Positions 1-6,945 of a stretch of 7,600 bases of DNA are shown here, piece after piece (within the stretch, counting starts at the first letter, position 1; each line of letters starts with the position of its first letter). Below the pieces are notes generated by a model. That model made no database searches. It had not been told where the DNA came from and saw only the letters and a program-made list of their open reading frames with translations. The stretch is taken from NCBI GenBank assembly GCA_031270875.1, contig JAISXC010000123.1, forward strand, positions 1 through 7,600. Reading direction: 5' to 3'. This stretch comes from Desulfovibrio sp. GTDB taxonomy: Bacteria > Desulfobacterota > Desulfovibrionia > Desulfovibrionales > Desulfovibrionaceae. Both the position numbers and the translations under genes were made by a program.

Positions 1-605
1 CCGCCGTCCAGATTGTCGGAAATGTCCGGCAGCAGGGTGAAGGAAAGGCCGGCGTCGCGCAGGAGGTTTTTCAGGGCGCGCGTGTCCGCCGGGCTGACGG
101 GGCCGGTGATGACGTTCAGGCCGTCATGCCGGGCGCAGCTTGCGGCCGTCTGGCTCACCAGGGCATGGAGGGCGCGGAACCAGCCCTCGTACTGGGTTCC
201 GGAATATCCGGCCGAGGCGACGGTGACGATTTTCGCCGCGCAGTCCGGCCTGCTTTCGCGATAGCGCCGGACGACGGCCGGCGCGTCCTCGCCTATGGTT
301 TCCGCCAGGCAGGTTGTGGCGATGCCGATGACCTCCGGCCGGTAGAGTTTGATGAGATTGTCCAGCCCCCTGACAAGGTTTTTCTCTCCCCCGAAAACCG
401 TGCCTTCCTCCGTGAGGGAGGAGGAGGCGACGTCCACCGGCTCGTTGTAATGCGTCGCCATGTGGCGGCGTATGTACGTGCTGCATCCCTGGGAGCCGTG
501 CAGTATGCTCATGCAGCGGGCCACCCCGTAAAAGGCGGTCACCGCGCCCAGGGGCATGCACATCTTGCAGGGGTTGGTGTTGAGGTTCACAATGCCGGAA
601 CTCAC
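1..605 (-). CDS. nifN: NifN, cofactor scaffold beta subunit (N-terminal 201 residues; gene runs off left edge)
   Basis: NifN pairs with NifE in the cytoplasmic NifEN scaffold, on which the NifB-derived iron-sulfur core is converted to FeMo-cofactor before transfer to NifDK. I translated this partial frame by hand; it stays open to position 1. The start is GTG at 603-605, which overlaps the nifE stop in the sequence GTGA, with a G-rich ribosome site just upstream. It opens with NPCKMCMPLGA (residues 11-21), then HGSQGCSTYIRRH (36-48), SSSLTEEGTVFGGEKNL (61-77) and TTCLAETIGED (97-107), all typical of NifN and its paralogue NifK. Cys16, Cys41 and Cys99 have exactly the spacing of the three P-cluster cysteines of the NifK in this window. 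Azotobacter NifN keeps only one of these. The tandem position after nifE excludes a second nifK. Whether the unseen C-terminus is fused to NifB, as in Clostridium pasteurianum, cannot be told. Confidence 0.95.
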   Translation of the reverse strand, partial: MSSGIVNLNTNPCKMCMPLGAVTAFYGVARCMSILHGSQGCSTYIRRHMATHYNEPVDVASSSLTEEGTVFGGEKNLVRGLDNLIKLYRPEVIGIATTCLAETIGEDAPAVVRRYRESRPDCAAKIVTVASAGYSGTQYEGWFRALHALVSQTAASCARHDGLNVITGPVSPADTRALKNLLRDAGLSFTLLPDISDNLDG

Positions 606-1945
606 GGCGCCACCCCCCGCGCGTAACGCCAGACGGGGCTGTTGACGGAAAGGCCGACTTCGCGGGTGAAGTTTTCCACGCCTTCGTAGCCGGCGAGCGC
701 GTACTTGCGCTCATGGTTGTGATCGCAGAAGGCGACGCCCAGCTTGTAGGCCAGGGGGCGCTCCTTGACGCCGCCCACCAGAATGTCCGCGCCTTTCTCG
801 CGCATGAATTTTTCCAGCTCCGCCGGGTTCGCGTCGTCCAGAATGACGGTGTCCGGGCCGGCCAGCCTGCCCAGTGTCTCGTATTCGTCCGCCCTGCCGG
901 TCTGCGTGCCCGCGAGCACGGTTTCCATGCCCATCTCCCGGAACTGGCGGACAAGGGAGATGGCCTTGAAGCCGCCGCCCACGAAAACGGCCGCCTTTTT
1001 GCCCGCGAGGCGCCGGCGGTACGGCTCGACCAGGCGGGCCACCCGCGCGGATTCCCGTCTGGTGAAGGCTTCGGCCTTGCGGCGCGCCTCGGGCGAACCG
1101 GCGAGTTCGGCCGCCTGCCGGATGGCGGCGCTTGTGTCCTCAAGGCCGAAAAAGCTGGCCTTTACCCAGGGGATGCCGAATTCCCGCTCCATGCGCTCGG
1201 CGAGGTGGAGCATGGAGCCCGCGCACTGCACCACGTTGAGGCGCGCCGAGGGCGCCCGGAGCAGCCGCTCGTACGTGGCGTCGCCCGTGAATGTGGAAAC
1301 GACGGGAATGCCGATTTCACGCATGTAGCTTTTGATGATCCACATTTCCCCCGCCAGGTTGTAGTCTCCCATGATGTTGACGCCCTCCCGCCCCTCCCGC
1401 CCGCCGCGCGGCGGCGGCAGCAGGCGCATCAGGGCGTCGCAGGCCATGCGGTAGCCGGTGGACTTGTTGCCGGAAAATCCGGGGGCCTTCACCGGGATGG
1501 CGCGCATGCCGTGTTTGCGTTCCGCCTCGCGGCACACGGCCTCGACGTCGTCGCCGATAACTCCCACGATGCAGGTGGCGTAAACAAAAATCAGCCGGGG
1601 CGCGTAAGTTTCCATTACCTCGTCAATGGCCGAGGCCAGCTTTTCCGCGCCGCCGAAGACGACATCCTTTTCCTGCAGGTCGGTGGAAAAGCTGTTGCGG
1701 TAGAGCTGCGAGCCGCCGCTCAGGCTCCCCCGTATGTCCCAGGTGTAGCTGGCGCAGCCGATGGGCCCGTGCACGATGTGAAAGGCGTCCGCAATGGGGT
1801 TGAGAACAACCCTGGCCCCGCAGTACACGCAGGCCCGCTGGCTTACCGCCCCGGCCACGCTGGCCGCCTCGCAGCGGATGGGCGTGGAATCCCGGGCCGG
1901 AATTTTTATGGAATTTTCGCGTTCTTCCAGTATGCGCGCGTGCAT
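602..1945 (-). CDS. nifE: NifE, cofactor scaffold alpha subunit
   Basis: NifE is the alpha subunit of the NifEN scaffold for FeMo-cofactor maturation and is a paralogue of NifD. The protein is 447 residues, a normal family length. Cys39, Cys64 (in HGPIGC) and Cys125 (in ATCIVGVIGDD) match the cluster-binding cysteines 37, 62 and 124 of Azotobacter NifE. Cys241 (in NVVQCAGSM) matches Cys250. The C-terminal motif CDHNHERKYALAGYEG separates NifE from NifD, which has an HSYDYSGPY motif there. The ATG at 1943-1945 has a strong AAGGGGG ribosome site that overlaps the nifK stop, which supports this start. The gene lies 12 nt after nifK and shares 4 nt with nifN. Residues 177-188 (PPPRGGREGREG) are a low-complexity stretch in a loop that varies in the family, and its DNA is a G-quadruplex motif described separately. 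Confidence 0.97.
   Translation of the reverse strand: MHARILEERENSIKIPARDSTPIRCEAASVAGAVSQRACVYCGARVVLNPIADAFHIVHGPIGCASYTWDIRGSLSGGSQLYRNSFSTDLQEKDVVFGGAEKLASAIDEVMETYAPRLIFVYATCIVGVIGDDVEAVCREAERKHGMRAIPVKAPGFSGNKSTGYRMACDALMRLLPPPRGGREGREGVNIMGDYNLAGEMWIIKSYMREIGIPVVSTFTGDATYERLLRAPSARLNVVQCAGSMLHLAERMEREFGIPWVKASFFGLEDTSAAIRQAAELAGSPEARRKAEAFTRRESARVARLVEPYRRRLAGKKAAVFVGGGFKAISLVRQFREMGMETVLAGTQTGRADEYETLGRLAGPDTVILDDANPAELEKFMREKGADILVGGVKERPLAYKLGVAFCDHNHERKYALAGYEGVENFTREVGLSVNSPVWRYARGVAP
1383..1402 (-). other. Canonical G-quadruplex motif inside nifE (coding strand)
   Basis: On the coding strand five G-tracts of 3, 3, 4, 3 and 3 bases are each separated by a single base. On the plus strand these are C-tracts at 1383-1385, 1387-1389, 1391-1394, 1396-1398 and 1400-1402. 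This fits the strict G3+N1-7 rule with the shortest possible loops, the most stable class known. It is on the mRNA strand, so it could fold in RNA as well as in DNA. It encodes part of the glycine/arginine loop of NifE. Whether it folds or acts in the cell is unknown. Confidence 0.7.
1401..1414. repeat. 14-bp perfect palindrome next to the G-quadruplex motif
   Basis: The sequence CCGCCGCGCGGCGG reads the same on both strands. It shares two bases with the edge of the G-quadruplex motif in nifE, so the two structures would compete for those bases. It encodes the proline/arginine/glycine run of the NifE loop. High GC raises the chance of such a palindrome arising by accident, so a function is not claimed. 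Confidence 0.6.
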
Positions 1946-1957
1946 GTTTGCCCCCTT

Positions 1958-3316
1958 TCACATTACGATGTCCATGTCTTCGTCCGCGCAGTCGCGGTCC
2001 TGCCTGTCCATGAGGGCACCGGCTATCATCTCCGCCAGGCGCATGGCCCCCCGGTAGCCGACAATGGGCATGTAGCTGTGCCCGTAGCGGTCCAGAACCG
2101 GAAAACCGGCGCGCACCAGGGGGATGTCCTCGGCCTTGGCGATCTGCTTGCCGAAGGATGTGCCGAGCAGAAGATCCACCGGCTTGTTCTTGATCCACTG
2201 GTGCAGTTCGAAAAGATCCGCCGATGCCTTGACCGTGGCTTCCGCGACGCCGTACCCGCCCAGCAGGGCGTTCGCCCGCCGCGTGAACGCCTCGCCGGGC
2301 GTGCCGGTGATGACGTATCGCGGTTTCATGCCCAGCTCCAGGGCAAAGGCGGTGAGGCCGAGCACCGTGTCCGGATCTCCGAAAACGGCCAGGGTTTTGT
2401 TGTGGAAATAGGGGTTGGCGTCCAGCATGAGGTCCAGAAGCCTTCCGCGCTCGTCTTCCAGTTCGCGGGGCACGTCCGCGCCCCTGGCCGCCGCCATGAC
2501 GAGGGAGTCCGTGGCGGCGACGCCCATGGGCAGGGGCAGGCCGAGGAAGGGAACTTTGCATTTTTTGTCCAGGGCGTCGGCCGGGGATTCGCAGGCGAAG
2601 CTCCCCAGGGCCAGCGCGCGCTCGCAGCCGCCGAGGGCGCGGATTTCGTCAAGGGTGGTGCCGCCTTCGGGGTACATGGCGTAGGCGTTGGTCATGGGCG
2701 CGTCCATGACGCCGCTCTGATCCGGAAAGACGATGACGGGCAGGCCCATCAGGCCCAGAATGCGCTTGATTTCCCGGATGTCGCCGGGGTTGACGAAGCC
2801 GGGGAAAACGGCCGTCCTGCCGTTTTTGGGCGCGCGCGGGTCGGCCAGGTAGCGGATGAAGCCGGAAAGCATGTTGGCGTAGCCCGTGACGTGGGAGCCG
2901 ACATAGCTCGGCGTGTTGGCGTGCAGCACGATTTTGCCGTCCGGTATGGACATTTCCTGGATATAGGCGTTCAGGTCGTCGCCGATGGTTTCCGAAAGGC
3001 AGGTGGTGTGCACGGCGATGACATCCGGGCCGTAGATGTCGAAGATGTTTTTGACCGCCGCGCGCAGGTTGGGGCCGCCGCCGAAAACCGAAGCCCCTTC
3101 GGTGAAGGAGCTGGAGGCCGCGATGGCCGGCTCCTTGAAATGCCGCGTCAGAAAGGTGCGGTGGTAGGATACGCAGCCCTGGCTGCCGTGGCTGTGGGGC
3201 ATGCACCTGTGCACGCCCAGGGCCGCGTAGAGGGCGCCCACGGGCTGGCAGGTCTTGCAGGGGTTCACGCGCAGCGCGCCGCGCTCGGCAATGGTTTTCG
3301 GCGTCAGGTCAAGCAT
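1958..3316 (-). CDS. nifK: NifK, nitrogenase MoFe protein beta subunit
   Basis: NifK is the beta subunit of dinitrogenase (NifD2K2). It shares the P-cluster with NifD, and that cluster passes electrons from NifH to the FeMo-cofactor. The protein is 452 residues. Cys23 (NPCKTCQPVGA), Cys48 (HGSQGC) and Cys106 (TTCLSETIGDD) keep the 25- and 58-residue spacings of Azotobacter Cys70, Cys95 and Cys153. Ser141 (TPSYVGSHVTG) matches Ser188, an extra ligand of the oxidised P-cluster. The N-terminus is about 47 residues shorter than in Azotobacter, as is usual for NifK from clostridia and other anaerobes. The ATG at 3314-3316 overlaps the nifD stop (ATGCTTGA, 8 nt), which suggests translational coupling and equal subunit amounts. 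A purine-rich GGGAGAGGG lies just upstream. The absence of any delta-subunit gene between nifD and nifK supports a Mo nitrogenase. Confidence 0.99.
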   Translation of the reverse strand: MLDLTPKTIAERGALRVNPCKTCQPVGALYAALGVHRCMPHSHGSQGCVSYHRTFLTRHFKEPAIAASSSFTEGASVFGGGPNLRAAVKNIFDIYGPDVIAVHTTCLSETIGDDLNAYIQEMSIPDGKIVLHANTPSYVGSHVTGYANMLSGFIRYLADPRAPKNGRTAVFPGFVNPGDIREIKRILGLMGLPVIVFPDQSGVMDAPMTNAYAMYPEGGTTLDEIRALGGCERALALGSFACESPADALDKKCKVPFLGLPLPMGVAATDSLVMAAARGADVPRELEDERGRLLDLMLDANPYFHNKTLAVFGDPDTVLGLTAFALELGMKPRYVITGTPGEAFTRRANALLGGYGVAEATVKASADLFELHQWIKNKPVDLLLGTSFGKQIAKAEDIPLVRAGFPVLDRYGHSYMPIVGYRGAMRLAEMIAGALMDRQDRDCADEDMDIVM

Positions 3317-4898
3317 GGGGCGCGCCCTCTCCCGCGGCGTCCTTCTTTTTCCAGGGGGGCGTCACCATGCCCCAGGCCGGGGCGTAAAGGCCCATGACCA
3401 GATCCCGGCCGAAGATCACCGCGCCCCTGAAGCCCGCGTAGGGGCCGCTGTAGTCATAGCTGTGCAGCTGCCGCGAGAGGGTGCCGCCCTTCTGCAGCAC
3501 GTACTTGTCCTTGATGCCCGAGAAAAAGATGTCCGGCCTGAGAAGTCTTGTGAACTCCTCCGTCTCGAAGTGGTTCAGGTCGTCAACCACGTAGGAGCCG
3601 TCCGGCATGTCGCGGATCATGCCGCCGTAGCTTTCCAGCCCGATGCTCCGCCTGAGTTCCTCATAGCGCTCCCGGCTCAGGAAGGCGCGGTGGCGCTTGG
3701 GGTCCTTTTCCACCTCAAGCCGCTCGATGTTTTTGCTGTCCGCGTCCTCCTTTATTTCCGGGATGACGTCCCTGCCCTCGTAGTCGTCGCGGTGGGCGAA
3801 CTCATAGCCGGCCAGCACGGTGCGCACGCCCAGGTCGCCGAGAAGGGCCTGGTAGTGGTGCGCGCGGCTGCCGCCCACGAACAGGGCCGCCGTTTTGCCC
3901 GCGAGCCTGCTTTTGAAAAAGGCCATGTCGTCGGCGATTTCGGCCAGCTCTCCGGCGATGACTTCCTCGGTGCGCCGCGTCAGCTCCCCGTCGTCGAAAT
4001 ATGAGGCGACGGCGCGCAGGGAGGCGCACACGGCGTCGACGCCGATGAAGTTGACCTTGAGCCAGTCGATGCCGTAGGCGGTTTTCATCATTTCCGCGAC
4101 ATAGTTGATGGAGCGGTGGCACTGCACAAGGTTGAGGTTTGCCAGATGCGAGCGTGAAATGCGCTCCACGCTGCCGTTGCCGGTGAACACGGAAACCACC
4201 TCGTAGCCGATGCGTTTCAGGATGCGCTCCACCTCCCAGCCGTCGCCGCCGATATTGTATTCGCCGAGCAGGTTGAGGGAGTATTTCGTCTCCGGCGGCG
4301 TGTCGCCGACGCCGATGACGCGCTTCATCAGTCCGTTGTTGGCGATGTGGTGCCCGCCGCTCTGGCTGACCCCCTTGTAGCCTTCGCAGGAAAAGGCCGC
4401 GCAGGTGATGCCGTAGAGCTTTTCCGATTCCGCCGCCACGGCGTGGATGTCGTCGCCGATGAGGCCCACCGGGCATGTGGAGCAGATGAACACGGTTTCG
4501 GGGCGGAATATTTCCACCGCCTCCCGTATGGCCTGACGCAGCTTCTTGTCGCCGCCGAAAACGATGTCCGGCTCCTGCATGTCGGTGGAAAAACAGTACT
4601 GGATGTAGTTTTTGCCGTCCGGGCCGGGGCGGGCCTTGTTGCGCCGCGTGCCCCAGGAGTAGAATCCGCAGCCTATGGGGCCGTGGGTTATGGTCACCGC
4701 GTCGCGTATGGGGCCCAGCACGACGCCCTTGCAGCCGGCGTAGCAGCAGCCCCTGTTGGTCATGACGCCCGGCACGGCGCGGGCGTTGGCGGCTATTTCC
4801 TGCGGGCCGCCCGCGTTTTGCACCCGCAGGATGTGATCCTTGCGGTTTTTGAACACCTTCGCGTTATACCGGCCCAGTATTTCGGATTTTACGTCCAT
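3309..4898 (-). CDS. nifD: NifD, nitrogenase MoFe protein alpha subunit
   Basis: NifD carries the FeMo-cofactor at which N2 is reduced to ammonia. I take the ATG at 4896-4898 (MDVKSEILGRY), preceded by GGGGG about 8 nt upstream and 13 nt after the nifI2 stop, giving 529 residues. An upstream in-frame start near 5057 would lie deep inside nifI2 and adds 53 residues unlike any NifD. P-cluster ligands are Cys51, Cys77 (HGPIGC) and Cys142 (CPVGLIGDD), matching Azotobacter 62, 88 and 154. FeMo-cofactor ligands are Cys260 (NLVQCHRSINY) and His479 (LHSYDYSGPY), matching 275 and 442. Active-site residues Val59, Arg85, Gln179 and His183 match Val70, Arg96, Gln191 and His195. The protein is longer than the 492 residues of Azotobacter because of an insertion near residues 375-440 with the DADSKNIE motif known from Clostridium pasteurianum NifD. 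Nothing looks damaged. Confidence 0.99.
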   Translation of the reverse strand: MDVKSEILGRYNAKVFKNRKDHILRVQNAGGPQEIAANARAVPGVMTNRGCCYAGCKGVVLGPIRDAVTITHGPIGCGFYSWGTRRNKARPGPDGKNYIQYCFSTDMQEPDIVFGGDKKLRQAIREAVEIFRPETVFICSTCPVGLIGDDIHAVAAESEKLYGITCAAFSCEGYKGVSQSGGHHIANNGLMKRVIGVGDTPPETKYSLNLLGEYNIGGDGWEVERILKRIGYEVVSVFTGNGSVERISRSHLANLNLVQCHRSINYVAEMMKTAYGIDWLKVNFIGVDAVCASLRAVASYFDDGELTRRTEEVIAGELAEIADDMAFFKSRLAGKTAALFVGGSRAHHYQALLGDLGVRTVLAGYEFAHRDDYEGRDVIPEIKEDADSKNIERLEVEKDPKRHRAFLSRERYEELRRSIGLESYGGMIRDMPDGSYVVDDLNHFETEEFTRLLRPDIFFSGIKDKYVLQKGGTLSRQLHSYDYSGPYAGFRGAVIFGRDLVMGLYAPAWGMVTPPWKKKDAAGEGAPHA

Positions 4899-4911
4899 CG
4901 CGGTACCCCCG

Positions 4912-5292
4912 TCATAGTATGTCCGCCTTTTCGCCCAGGCGCACGCTGTACGATTCCATGACCGGCAGGACGAAGATCCTGCCGTCCCCAGGGTTTTGCG
5001 TCTGGTTGACGGCGATGATGACGTCCACGGCGTCCCTGACCCGCTCGTCGGGCACAATCAGGGAGAACAGGCGCTTGGGGATGAGGCGCGTGGATTCCGT
5101 CATGGTTTCGCCCGCCGCCGTCAGGGGCAGGCTGCCGCTGTCCATGATCAGCCTGAGCAGCCCCGGGTCAATCAGCTTCTTGCCGCGCCCCAGGCAGGCG
5201 GCGCAGAAAAAGCCCAGAAATCCCGCCGCCGTCAGGGCGTTTTTGGTATGGTTCACCCTGGCGCTGCGCAGTATGGCCACAACTTCCTTCAT
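4912..5292 (-). CDS. nifI2: NifI2, PII-family regulator of nitrogenase
   Basis: NifI2 (also called GlnB-like protein 2) acts with NifI1. In Methanococcus maripaludis the pair senses 2-oxoglutarate and directly inhibits dinitrogenase when ammonium is added. This 126-residue protein starts MKEVVAILRSARVNHTKNAL, has the GRGKK entry to the T-loop near residues 35-39, and ends with the PII signature PGDGRIFVLPV (101-111). The T-loop region (about 36-73) is long and unlike that of GlnB, with no GlnB-type tyrosine site, as expected for NifI2. The ATG at 5290-5292 has a GGAG site 7 nt upstream and lies 15 nt after nifI1. Position between nifH and nifD is the hallmark of NifI2, and a general GlnB or GlnK is much less likely. 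Confidence 0.95.
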   Translation of the reverse strand: MKEVVAILRSARVNHTKNALTAAGFLGFFCAACLGRGKKLIDPGLLRLIMDSGSLPLTAAGETMTESTRLIPKRLFSLIVPDERVRDAVDVIIAVNQTQNPGDGRIFVLPVMESYSVRLGEKADIL

Positions 5293-5307
5293 GGCGTCGC
5301 TCCGTGT

Positions 5308-5631
5308 TTACAGCCCGGCTTTTCCGGTGCTGACCGTCCAGGCCTCCTCCACGGGGGAGACGAAAATCCGCCCGTCGCCGAGGTGCCCCTCTCCCGTTCT
5401 GGCCGTGCGCAGGATGACGCTGATGACGTCGTCCTTGTCCGCGTCGTTGACCACCATGAGCAGCATCTGCTTGGGCAGTTCGTCATAGCGGATTTCACCG
5501 ACGGTAATGCCCTTCTGCTTGCCGCGGCCGTAAACGTCCAGCCTCGTCACCGCGGGAAACCCCGCGTTGAGCAGTTCCGTGAGCAGGGCGTTGGTTTTTT
5601 CCGGGCGCACAATGGCGCGAATCATCAACAT
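5308..5631 (-). CDS. nifI1: NifI1, PII-family regulator of nitrogenase
   Basis: NifI1 is the partner of NifI2 in post-translational control of nitrogenase; in methanogens the complex binds NifDK and blocks it until 2-oxoglutarate rises. The protein is 107 residues with the PII start IRAIVRPEK (4-12), T-loop entry GRGKQKG (35-41), loop exit YDELPK (49-54) and C-terminal signature TGEGHLGDGRIFVSPVEEA (79-97). Against E. coli GlnB the T-loop is four residues shorter between QKG and LPK, so the uridylylated Tyr51 has no clear counterpart; Tyr49 is the nearest. The ATG at 5629-5631 has GGAG 7 nt upstream. The ATG two codons later is less well placed. It follows nifH after a 55-nt gap. Confidence 0.95.
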   Translation of the reverse strand: MLMIRAIVRPEKTNALLTELLNAGFPAVTRLDVYGRGKQKGITVGEIRYDELPKQMLLMVVNDADKDDVISVILRTARTGEGHLGDGRIFVSPVEEAWTVSTGKAGL

Positions 5632-5652
5632 GCGATTTCTCCAGAATGTTTG

Positions 5653-5676
5653 CGGTTGTCTTTCGGCCGAAAACCG
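5653..5676 (-). other. Possible hairpin between nifH and nifI1
   Basis: In the only sizeable gap of the operon, a 12-bp perfect palindrome TTTCGGCCGAAA (5661-5672) is flanked by CGGT (5653-5656) and ACCG (5673-5676), which can pair across it with a 4-nt bulge. Such an element after nifH could stabilise or partly terminate the message and help give the excess of NifH that nitrogenase needs. There is no T-tract. The structure is modest and its role is inference. Confidence 0.35.
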
Positions 5677-5686
5677 GCGTCCCGTC

Positions 5687-6520
<834 letters not shown>

Positions 6521-6572
6521 TCAGTTGTGCCGAAAGTTCGCGCCTTCCGCCGGTCGCGCCGCCATACTTCAG

Positions 6573-6588
6573 AGCAAATGCCGTGCCA
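6573..6588 (-). promoter_or_regulatory. Sigma-54 (-24/-12) promoter of the nif operon
   Basis: The minus strand reads TGGCACGGCATTTGCT, a full match to the RpoN consensus TGGCACG-N4-TTGCW, with the GG and GC elements at the required distance. The predicted start is near 6562, giving an untranslated leader of about 54 nt that contains the nifH GAGGAG ribosome site. Sigma-54 promoters need an enhancer-binding activator, normally NifA for nif genes. No such gene is in this window. Confidence 0.93.
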
Positions 6589-6675
6589 GCGGGGCAGCGC
6601 TCGCGGCATTCAACGCAATATGCCGGAAATTCAGGACAAAAAAAGAGAGGAGAAAGAACGGGCTTTTTTAGAGCT

Positions 6676-6687
6676 TACATTTATGTA
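6676..6687. promoter_or_regulatory. Small dyad upstream of the nif promoter, possible activator site
   Basis: TACAT-TT-ATGTA is a perfect inverted repeat with 5-bp arms, about 114-125 bp upstream of the predicted transcription start. Enhancer sites for sigma-54 activators usually lie about 80-200 bp upstream. It does not match the NifA, CRP or FNR consensus as I know them. It is short enough to be chance in A+T-rich DNA. Confidence 0.25.
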
Positions 6688-6692
6688 TGATA

Positions 6693-6706
6693 TTTTCCGG
6701 GGAAAA
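6693..6706. promoter_or_regulatory. Second small dyad upstream of the nif promoter
   Basis: TTTTCC-GG-GGAAAA is a perfect inverted repeat with 6-bp arms, about 131-144 bp upstream of the predicted start and only 5 bp from the dyad at 6676-6687. The pair could form a compound operator. The arms run opposite to the methanogen NrpR operator (GGAA-N6-TTCC), so that regulator is not suggested. Function is unproven. Confidence 0.25.
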
Positions 6707-6839
6707 CAGGGCGGGAGCCACGGCAATGTGGCGAAATTTCGGAAGATTATTCAAAAGCGACAGAATCGGCGAAAAGGGCGGGGGAAACCGAATAAAACAC
6801 ATTTTTGTGGAAATCATTCAGGATATGATGCACGCCGCA

Positions 6840-6868
6840 TTCGGCGGCGGGTGTTTTTCGCCGCTGAA
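6840..6868. repeat. Weak inverted repeat downstream of the main hairpin
   Basis: TTCGGCGGCG (6840-6849) pairs with CGCCGCTGAA (6859-6868) with one mismatch that becomes a G-U pair on one strand, around a 9-nt loop. It lies 27 bp beyond the 14-bp hairpin on the minus strand and might help end transcription of the RTX gene. An alternative pairing with GCCGC at 6834-6838 is possible. Confidence 0.35.
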
Positions 6869-6895
6869 GATACGCCTGTGTGGGATTGCGGCCTG

Positions 6896-6927
6896 CGTCA
6901 TGGCGGGGGAAATCCCCCGCCATGACG
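6896..6927 (-). terminator. Strong hairpin after the RTX gene, probable terminator
   Basis: A perfect 14-bp inverted repeat, arms 6896-6909 and 6914-6927, encloses a 4-nt loop (AAAT on plus, ATTT on minus) whose outer bases can also pair. It begins 18 nt after the stop codon of the RTX gene on the minus strand. The position is right for a terminator that insulates the nif promoter from upstream transcription. It has no T-tract on either side, so it may instead protect the 3' end of the RNA or act with another factor. Confidence 0.65.
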
Positions 6928-6945
6928 TGGATTGTCCGGTTTTGT

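Noticed and set aside
713..3397. A plus-strand open frame of 894 codons opposite nifE and nifK
   Set aside because: It is antisense to two certain genes. GC-rich third positions keep the opposite strand free of stops, and the translation is rich in Ala, Gly, Arg and His with no recognisable domain.
4899..5057. A longer NifD start that adds 53 residues
   Set aside because: The extension is the wrong-frame reading of nifI2. The ATG at 4896-4898 has a good ribosome site and gives the normal NifD N-terminus.
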